From Anaerolineae bacterium (GTDB taxonomy: Bacteria; Chloroflexota; Anaerolineae; Aggregatilineales; UBA2796): a stretch of DNA of 42,136 bases. Location of the stretch: positions 1 to 42,136 of the forward strand of contig JANWYI010000032.1 of NCBI GenBank assembly GCA_025055255.1. The letters run 5' to 3'. Shown here in pieces: positions 34,174 through 39,577 of the stretch. A model generated the notes under the pieces. The model was not told where the DNA came from. It saw nothing but the letters and a program-made list of their open reading frames with translations, and ran no database searches. Position 1 is the first letter of the stretch, and each line of letters opens with the position of its first letter. The translations under genes and the position numbers were made by a program.

Positions 34174-35016
34174 GTGAAGAGACTTCTGATCACAGGTGGC
34201 AGCGGTGATCTAGGACGTGAGCTGTGCCGACAGGCTTCTGCCAAAGGTTACGAAGTCACGGCGACCTATCTCACGCGCCCTCAGCGCCTGCGTGCGGGCA
34301 CGCCGCTGCAGCTTGACCTAAACGATCCTGAGGCGGTCAAAGCGGCGATTGATCAGGTACAGCCGCATGCAATCATCCATACAGCCGTGCCGCCGATGAA
34401 TGCTCCGAATTTGCGCGCTCAGATCGTCGCCTCTGCCTATCACTTGCGCACGTTTTGTCCACGTGAGACCAAGCTGGTCTTCCTCTCAACTGACATGATC
34501 TTTGACGGCACGCAGCCGCCTTATGCCGATGACGCGCCGCCGTCGCCGCTCTCTGCTTATGGGCAGGCGAAGGCAGAGATGGAGCTCATGGCAGATCACG
34601 TCGTGCGCACCAGCTTGATCTACGATTTTGAGCGCGGCAACAAACAGACTGATTGGATGCTGGAAAAAATCAGCCGCGGCGAGACGCTCCGCCTTTACGA
34701 AGACGAATTTCGCAGCGCTATCTGGGTCGTCAACCTTGCAGAGGCAATCCTAGAGCTGATTGAAAATCCGTTCTTTCAAGGGACGCTCAACGTCGCAGCG
34801 CCATCAGCTGTCAGCCGCCTAGCGCTTGGCACAAAATTACTGGAGGCGCTCGGCATTGTCGGCGCTAATGTCGAGGCAGTTTCTTCTGCCCTGACTGGTC
34901 GCCCTGCTAACTTGACTTTGGATGTGAGCAAAGCGCAGCTGCTACTCAGGACGCCGTTGCTCAGCCTTGAGGAAGCCTTTGCGCGTTGGCGTGAGTACAC
35001 AACCGAAAGGCAGTAG
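34174..35016 (+). CDS. RmlD-like NAD(P)-dependent sugar-nucleotide reductase family protein
   Basis: An extended short-chain dehydrogenase: nucleotide loop TGGSGDLG (7-14), strand-end LDLNDP, STDMIFDG (105-112), and the catalytic SAYGQAK with Tyr129 and Lys133, as in dTDP-4-dehydrorhamnose reductase. LYEDEFRSAIWVVNLAEAI is the C-terminal substrate region typical of RmlD. There are no other rhamnose-pathway genes nearby, so the substrate may be different. The start is a GTG 11 bases after the rnc stop. Length 280 residues is usual. It is 2 bases from the following nuclease gene, so the two are co-transcribed. Confidence 0.9.
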   Translation: MKRLLITGGSGDLGRELCRQASAKGYEVTATYLTRPQRLRAGTPLQLDLNDPEAVKAAIDQVQPHAIIHTAVPPMNAPNLRAQIVASAYHLRTFCPRETKLVFLSTDMIFDGTQPPYADDAPPSPLSAYGQAKAEMELMADHVVRTSLIYDFERGNKQTDWMLEKISRGETLRLYEDEFRSAIWVVNLAEAILELIENPFFQGTLNVAAPSAVSRLALGTKLLEALGIVGANVEAVSSALTGRPANLTLDVSKAQLLLRTPLLSLEEAFARWREYTTERQ

Positions 35017-35018
35017 CT

Positions 35019-35573
35019 ATGCGACGCATCGTCTGGCTCATCCTTGCATTATGCTTTGTTGCCTGCAACGGAGTGGATGATCCGCTCAGTCCGACTGCGG
35101 AGCTAGAGATTGCCTATCCGCCTATGCCGCGCATGCTGACCGAAGGGCGAGTCAGCCGCGTGGTGGACGGCGACACAGCCGATATCATCGTGAATGGTGA
35201 ACGCTGGCGCGTGCGGATGCTCGGCATAGACACGCCTGAGTCAGTAGCGCAGGATCGTCCAGTCGAGTGTTTTGGACGCGAGGCTTCGGCGCGCGCTCGG
35301 CAACTTTTAGAAGGACAGACGGTCTATCTAGAGCGCGACGAGTCGCAGGATGATCGAGACCGTTTTGGACGTTACTTGCGCTTCGTCTGGTTTGCCGACG
35401 GCAGGCTGTTCAACATGCAGATGATTGCTGAAGGCTACGCCTTTGAGTACACTTTTCGCGGCAACGCGCACAAGTATCAGCGCCAATTCCGCCGCGCTCA
35501 AGACGAAGCGCGCCAAGCAGCGCGCGGCTTATGGTCGCCAAACACTTGCAACGGCGAGCGCCGTCCAGAGTGA
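35019..35573 (+). CDS. Thermonuclease (staphylococcal-nuclease family), exported
   Basis: Residues about 42-175 form an SNase/TNase domain: RVVDGDTADII (Asp52), VRMLGIDTPES with Arg66, Asp71 and Glu74, and DRFGRYL with Arg118. These correspond to Asp21, Arg35, Asp40, Glu43 and Arg87 of the S. aureus enzyme, so it should be a Ca-dependent nuclease. The N-terminus is a hydrophobic signal with Cys16 in FVAC, a weak lipobox, suggesting lipidation or secretion. Length 184. The last 76 bases overlap the 3' end of the convergent phosphodiesterase gene. It may act in nutrient scavenging from extracellular DNA, in line with the salvage genes nearby. Confidence 0.94.
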   Translation: MRRIVWLILALCFVACNGVDDPLSPTAELEIAYPPMPRMLTEGRVSRVVDGDTADIIVNGERWRVRMLGIDTPESVAQDRPVECFGREASARARQLLEGQTVYLERDESQDDRDRFGRYLRFVWFADGRLFNMQMIAEGYAFEYTFRGNAHKYQRQFRRAQDEARQAARGLWSPNTCNGERRPE

Positions 35574-36262
35574 AGCGACGCCGTGTCATTCATTTGGCAC
35601 GGATACAATATCGGCGCTAAGCGTTTCACCTCAGCCGTCAGCTGACCGTCCTCATGGACAGTCAGGACTCCGACTGTTGACTCGGCTTGGTAGCGCTCAG
35701 GCGCGCGCATAGCGCGTCTGAGATGGTGCGCTGCAATCAAGCGTCTGAGCAGAGCAGGCGCGTGTTGACGTTGCCAGCAGAGCGCCTCAACAGTCATGGC
35801 GTAGACTGCGCCGGGATTGAAGAGCAGAGTTCCGTTGTGCCACGCGTTGTACACACGATGCCAGTGTCCGAATAGGATCGCTTGCACGTTGTCCGCTTGA
35901 AACCATCTCAGCAGGTCAGTCTGCATCCCGTTCCAAGCGTCCACAGGCTTGCCTAGCCCTTTGAGCAACATTGGACGTATGCGCTCGATCCATAACGAGC
36001 GCTGACCGTGAACCAGACCGATGCGGACGCCTGCTATTTCCAAGATACGTTTGCGCGGTAAGCGAATTGCGTCGTCATCGCCCATCACAGCGCTGACAGG
36101 CGCAATGTGAGCCAGTTTTTCCAGCACAAGCTGGCTCTCAATGTCGCCTAAGTGTACGATCTGCGCAACGCCCTGAAAAACTTCGGCAATAGCGGCATAG
36201 GGCAACTCAGGAAGGCGCGTGGGATAGTGTGTGTCGCTGATCACGCCAATTCGATACGGCAT
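35498..36262 (-). CDS. Metallophosphoesterase, YfcE/MJ0936-like
   Basis: The calcineurin-like metal site reads GVISDTHYP (Asp10, His12), VHLGDIES (Asp40), a GDDD motif at 61-64 where relatives have GNCD or GNHE, LVHGQR (His85), and FGHWHR (132-136). A substitution of the metal-bridging Asn by Asp at the third motif is unusual. The domain is normally a phosphodiesterase with Mn or Ni. The last about 25 residues are an extension that is antisense to the thermonuclease gene. The ATG at 36262 directly precedes the family N-terminus. No binding site is obvious. Confidence 0.9.
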   Translation of the reverse strand: MPYRIGVISDTHYPTRLPELPYAAIAEVFQGVAQIVHLGDIESQLVLEKLAHIAPVSAVMGDDDAIRLPRKRILEIAGVRIGLVHGQRSLWIERIRPMLLKGLGKPVDAWNGMQTDLLRWFQADNVQAILFGHWHRVYNAWHNGTLLFNPGAVYAMTVEALCWQRQHAPALLRRLIAAHHLRRAMRAPERYQAESTVGVLTVHEDGQLTAEVKRLAPILYPCQMNDTASLHSGRRSPLQVFGDHKPRAAWRASS

Positions 36263-36711
36263 GGTGCGCTTTTTGGACTGTGTATGGCTCTTTTCCTCAC
36301 AAGACGGTAGCTCTTCAGGCTAATTTTGATGGGCTTTTGAAAGGCTTGTGTGGCAATGACTATGGCGTGTGCGCCGATGTCAATGCCGACGGCTTGACAA
36401 CGGTCTGGACGATTGATGGGCTGTAGTTGAGGCTGTTTTCTGGGCATAAAAAGGTTGACCTCTGTGTGAGGGACAACTAACACCACAAGGGGTAAACCTT
36501 GCCAACAGAGCGCACGGTCAGAAGTCACTGACCTGCAGGCTTGTGACAGAGCGACGCGCAATACCGTTTTGTGGTTTAAGCCAACACGCTCACTTTGCGC
36601 TAAGTTGCCGTGACCCTGTTGGCGGCGCGTCACAGCATTTGCGGTCAAGCCGCAGTACCCTGTTTGCGCTCTGCCGACAAGTTTTACCTCTCGTTGCGAT
36701 TTTTTTCGCAA
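36241..36711 (-). pseudogene. Possible TnpB/transposase-like remnant in a gene-poor stretch
   Basis: The 508-base gap 36263-36770 has no convincing intact gene. On the minus strand a TTG-initiated 156-codon frame contains AVGIDIGAHAIVIAT followed by KPIKISLKSYRLVRKR, which resembles the RuvC first-Asp region of TnpB (VGIDLG ... NPxxxRKxxKKLxxxQR). A CGLTANAV segment recalls the zinc-ribbon end, but in the wrong order for an intact protein. The frame overlaps the first 22 bases of the phosphodiesterase gene. I see no terminal repeats. Its base and codon use is unlike its neighbours (fewer GCGC/GGC repeats). It could be a scrambled insertion remnant or chance. Confidence 0.3.
36694..36711. other. 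Short dyad with T6 loop near the permease promoter
   Basis: TTGCGA and TCGCAA are perfect inverted copies around six T residues. It lies at the edge of the possible transposase-like remnant and overlaps the proposed -35 of the permease promoter. It may be a cruciform or operator site, or part of an old element end. Confidence 0.35.
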
Positions 36712-36734
36712 CTATCAACGTTATTCGGTATTAT
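36705..36734 (+). promoter_or_regulatory. Candidate promoter of the ABC permease gene
   Basis: TTCGCA (36705-36710) and TATTAT (36729-36734) are 18 bases apart, about 37 bases before the ATG at 36771. The -10 is good (5 of 6) and the -35 moderate (4 of 6). It overlaps the TTGCGA-T6-TCGCAA dyad. Confidence 0.4.
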
Positions 36735-36770
36735 AAAGTCCAAAGTACATCTTGAGATAGAGAACTGCGC

Positions 36771-37970
36771 ATGGAACAAGCTGTTTCGCCCAAGATCACT
36801 GCTGCGCTCAGTGTGCCGCCTGTTGCGCCGAGCCGCGCTGCAGGGCTGCGCAATTTTTTGCGCGCTTTGCTCGTGCCTTTCCTAGCTGTCCTGACAGCTA
36901 TGCTGATCGGCTCAATATTCATCTTGCTGGCAGAGCGCGATCCGTTCCGCGCCTATCAAGGCTTGTTGCAAGGCTCACTTGGCACGGATAGCGCCCTAGT
37001 GCGCACCTTGATCAAGATGGCGCCACTGATCCTTTCAGGCTTGGCGGTCGCCTTCGCTTTCAAAGGTGGTCTGTTCAACATTGGCGCACAAGGACAGCTG
37101 CTGGTCGGCTCGCTGTGCGCGGCATGGGCAGGCTTTGGCATCAGCGGCTTGCCGCCTGTGCTGCATGTGACGGTCGCCATGCTGGCAGGTGCGCTTGGCG
37201 GCGCAGCGTGGGGCTTTTTGCCCGGCTTTTTGAAGGCGCGCACGGGCGCTCATGAGGTCATCTCGACCATCATGCTCAACTACATCGCAGCCCTGCTGCT
37301 GGAATGGCTCGTCTCGCCGGCGCGCGCCAATACTCCGCCCGGTCCTCTGGCGCTTTGCACAGCGCCGGGCATTTGCAGCGGCAATCCGAATCGCACGCCG
37401 CCTATCCTCGACTCAGCCGCCTTGCCTGTCATCTACACGCCAGGCGGACGCGCCAGCGACACGCTACATCTTGGCGTCTTGGTTGCTATCGGCGTCGCCA
37501 TTTTAATCTGGTTCGTGTTGTACAAGACAACTTTCGGCTTTGAGCTGCGCATGGTCGGCTTGAATCCGAGCGCAGCGCGCTACGCAGGCATCAAAGTTGG
37601 ACGCATGACCATCTTAACCATGATGATCGCAGGCAGTCTGGCGGGTTTAGCAGGCGCGATTCAGGTGCTGGGCGTGACCAAAGACTTCCAGACCAATCAG
37701 AACTTGACGCTCGGCTTTGACTCAATCGCTGTCTCACTCTTGGCAGGCAACAATCCAATTGGCATTATTCCGTCAGCGTTCCTGTTCGGCGCAATGGACG
37801 CCGGCGGTCCGCAGATGCAGCTTGCCGCGCGCGTGCCAGCTGAGCTGATCAAGGTTGTTCAGGCACTCATTTTGATGTTTGTGGCGGCTGACCAGATCAT
37901 TCGCGGCTTGTATCGCATTCGCAGCAGTGGCGAGCACTTGAAAATCAGCATCACTTGGGGACAGCGTTGA
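36771..37970 (+). CDS. ABC transporter permease, purine-nucleoside/simple-sugar type (BPD_transp_2)
   Basis: About nine to ten membrane helices carry the family marks: MAPLILSGLAVAFAFKGGLFNIGAQG in split form (KMAPLILSGL, FNIGAQGQ), GAHEVISTIMLNYIA, and the ATPase-coupling segment FELRMVGLNPSAARYAGI. This is the YufP/NupP, RbsC-like branch. In relatives it pairs with a second permease, a two-domain ATPase and a BMP-type lipoprotein to import nucleosides. None of these is next to it: the next gene is a propeller lipoprotein. So the partners are either upstream elsewhere or lost. It starts after the gene-poor gap, with a weak AGAG site. Length 399 aa is normal. Confidence 0.93.
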   Translation: MEQAVSPKITAALSVPPVAPSRAAGLRNFLRALLVPFLAVLTAMLIGSIFILLAERDPFRAYQGLLQGSLGTDSALVRTLIKMAPLILSGLAVAFAFKGGLFNIGAQGQLLVGSLCAAWAGFGISGLPPVLHVTVAMLAGALGGAAWGFLPGFLKARTGAHEVISTIMLNYIAALLLEWLVSPARANTPPGPLALCTAPGICSGNPNRTPPILDSAALPVIYTPGGRASDTLHLGVLVAIGVAILIWFVLYKTTFGFELRMVGLNPSAARYAGIKVGRMTILTMMIAGSLAGLAGAIQVLGVTKDFQTNQNLTLGFDSIAVSLLAGNNPIGIIPSAFLFGAMDAGGPQMQLAARVPAELIKVVQALILMFVAADQIIRGLYRIRSSGEHLKISITWGQR

Positions 37971-37972
37971 CC

Positions 37973-39574
37973 ATGCGGCGCTTGCTGATCGCGCTGTTGG
38001 CAGTCTTGCTCACGGCGTGTGATCCGAGCGCTGCTGAGACGCTGCTGCGCGTGCGCATTCAGGTAGATGGGCAGGAATTGGCGCTCTCAGTCAGTCCGCC
38101 GATTTCCGTCGGGCAGGTTTTGCGGCGCGCTAACGTCACGTTGGGCGCTTTTGATCGGCTCAATCCGCCTGACTTCACGCCTGTGACCGACGGCATGGTG
38201 ATCACAATCGTGCGTGTCGAGAATCGCGCTGAATGCGTTGATGAGAGCGTGCCATATGCCAGCGAGACGCTTAAAACGCCTGACTTGCCCGAAGGCGTGA
38301 CGCGAGTCTTGCAAGGCGGTGTGAACGGCTTGGCACGAGTCTGCTACGACGTGCTGTTGGAAGACGGCGTTGAGCGCCGCCGCACGCAGAGCAGCCGCAC
38401 CATCATCACGCAGCCGATCAACCAAGTGGTCGCTGTTGGCGTAGACCTGAGCCGCTTGGAGCCGATTCCGATCAGCGGCGCGATCTTCTACATCAGCAAC
38501 GGGCAGGCGCGCGTGATCCGCGAGACCAGTCTAAACCAAGTCACTTTGCCGACTGGCGGCAACCTTGACGGCTTTGTCTTCTCGGTCTCGCCTGACGGTC
38601 GGCGTCTGCTCTACACGCGCAAGCCTGAGTCACCTTCGCTAGATGTCTTCAACGAACTCTGGGTGTTGATGGACACGGCTGATCCGAATGCGCAGCCTGT
38701 CAAGCTGATTGTAGACAACGTTTTCTACGCCGAGTGGCTGCCTGATCGTCCAAACGCTTTCAGCTACTCAACGCTGCGTCCGCGCACAGAGCCGCCTGCT
38801 TATCAAGCGCTTAACGACCTGTTTGTCGCCCAGCTGGACGCTGCAGGCAAGATCATCAAGGCTGAGCCGCTTTTGCCGCCGACGGATAGCGGCATGTACA
38901 GCCAGTGGGGGACGCATTTTGCGTGGTCGCCTGATGGCAAACAGCTGGCTTGGGCGCAAGCTGAAGGCGTAGGTCTGGTGGACTTGCAGCGCGGCGCTCT
39001 GCGCAAGCTGATTGACTTCCGCATCTACCAGACAACATTGGCGCGCGGCTGGCTGTGGCAACCGAGCCTTGCATGGTCAGCTGATGGCGCAATTCTGGCT
39101 GCAGCTGTTCACGGCGCGCCGCTTGGCACAGAGCCGCCTGAGAACAGCCCTGTCTTTGACCTTGCCGTAGTGAATACAGCCGCTAACTTCGTGATCAATC
39201 CCTTTGCCGAGCGAGTCGGCATGTGGTCAGCGCCACAGTTCTCTCCACTGGTGCGCACTGAGAGCGGCGCGATACGTGGCAGCATCGCTTATCTGCAGGC
39301 ACGCACGCCGAATGATAGCGTCAACAGCGAGTACGATCTGGTCATTGCCGACCGTGACGGCAGCAATCCGCGCGTAGTCTTTCCCAGCCGCGACCAAGTG
39401 GGCATTGTGCCATTCGAAGATCGCACGCGCGGCGCCAAGTTCCAGTGGAATGCCGACGGCACGCAGATCGTCTTGGTCTATCAAGGCGACCTGCATGTGG
39501 TGGACGTAAACAGCGGACGCGCCACGCGCATCACGGTTGAGGGCAGTGCGCTCAGTCCGCGCTGGATGAAGTGA
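37973..39574 (+). CDS. Lipoprotein with DUF348-like, G5 and beta-propeller domains
   Basis: A signal peptide ends in the lipobox LLTAC (mature Cys16), so the protein is lipid-anchored outside. Residues about 24-80 resemble DUF348 (ISVGQVLRRANVTLG), a ubiquitin-like fold found in YabE/Rpf-type proteins. They are followed at about 85-155 by a G5 domain (VPYASETLKTPDLPEG ... DGVERRRTQSS), which can bind wall polysaccharide. The remaining about 370 residues form a TolB/WD40-like propeller (SPDGRRLLYTR, WSPDGKQLAW, WNADGTQIV). I prefer ATG 37973, two bases after the permease stop; an earlier ATG at 37955 would bury the signal. It may serve as a cell-wall-attached receptor, but it is not a typical ABC substrate-binding protein. 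Confidence 0.9.
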   Translation: MRRLLIALLAVLLTACDPSAAETLLRVRIQVDGQELALSVSPPISVGQVLRRANVTLGAFDRLNPPDFTPVTDGMVITIVRVENRAECVDESVPYASETLKTPDLPEGVTRVLQGGVNGLARVCYDVLLEDGVERRRTQSSRTIITQPINQVVAVGVDLSRLEPIPISGAIFYISNGQARVIRETSLNQVTLPTGGNLDGFVFSVSPDGRRLLYTRKPESPSLDVFNELWVLMDTADPNAQPVKLIVDNVFYAEWLPDRPNAFSYSTLRPRTEPPAYQALNDLFVAQLDAAGKIIKAEPLLPPTDSGMYSQWGTHFAWSPDGKQLAWAQAEGVGLVDLQRGALRKLIDFRIYQTTLARGWLWQPSLAWSADGAILAAAVHGAPLGTEPPENSPVFDLAVVNTAANFVINPFAERVGMWSAPQFSPLVRTESGAIRGSIAYLQARTPNDSVNSEYDLVIADRDGSNPRVVFPSRDQVGIVPFEDRTRGAKFQWNADGTQIVLVYQGDLHVVDVNSGRATRITVEGSALSPRWMK

Positions 39575-39577
39575 GCC

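Noticed and set aside
36390-36425. Plus-strand CADVNADG segment resembling a dockerin repeat
   Set aside because: A single short match in a frame with stops on both sides and no signal peptide or second repeat; it is the complement of the GIDIGAH segment.
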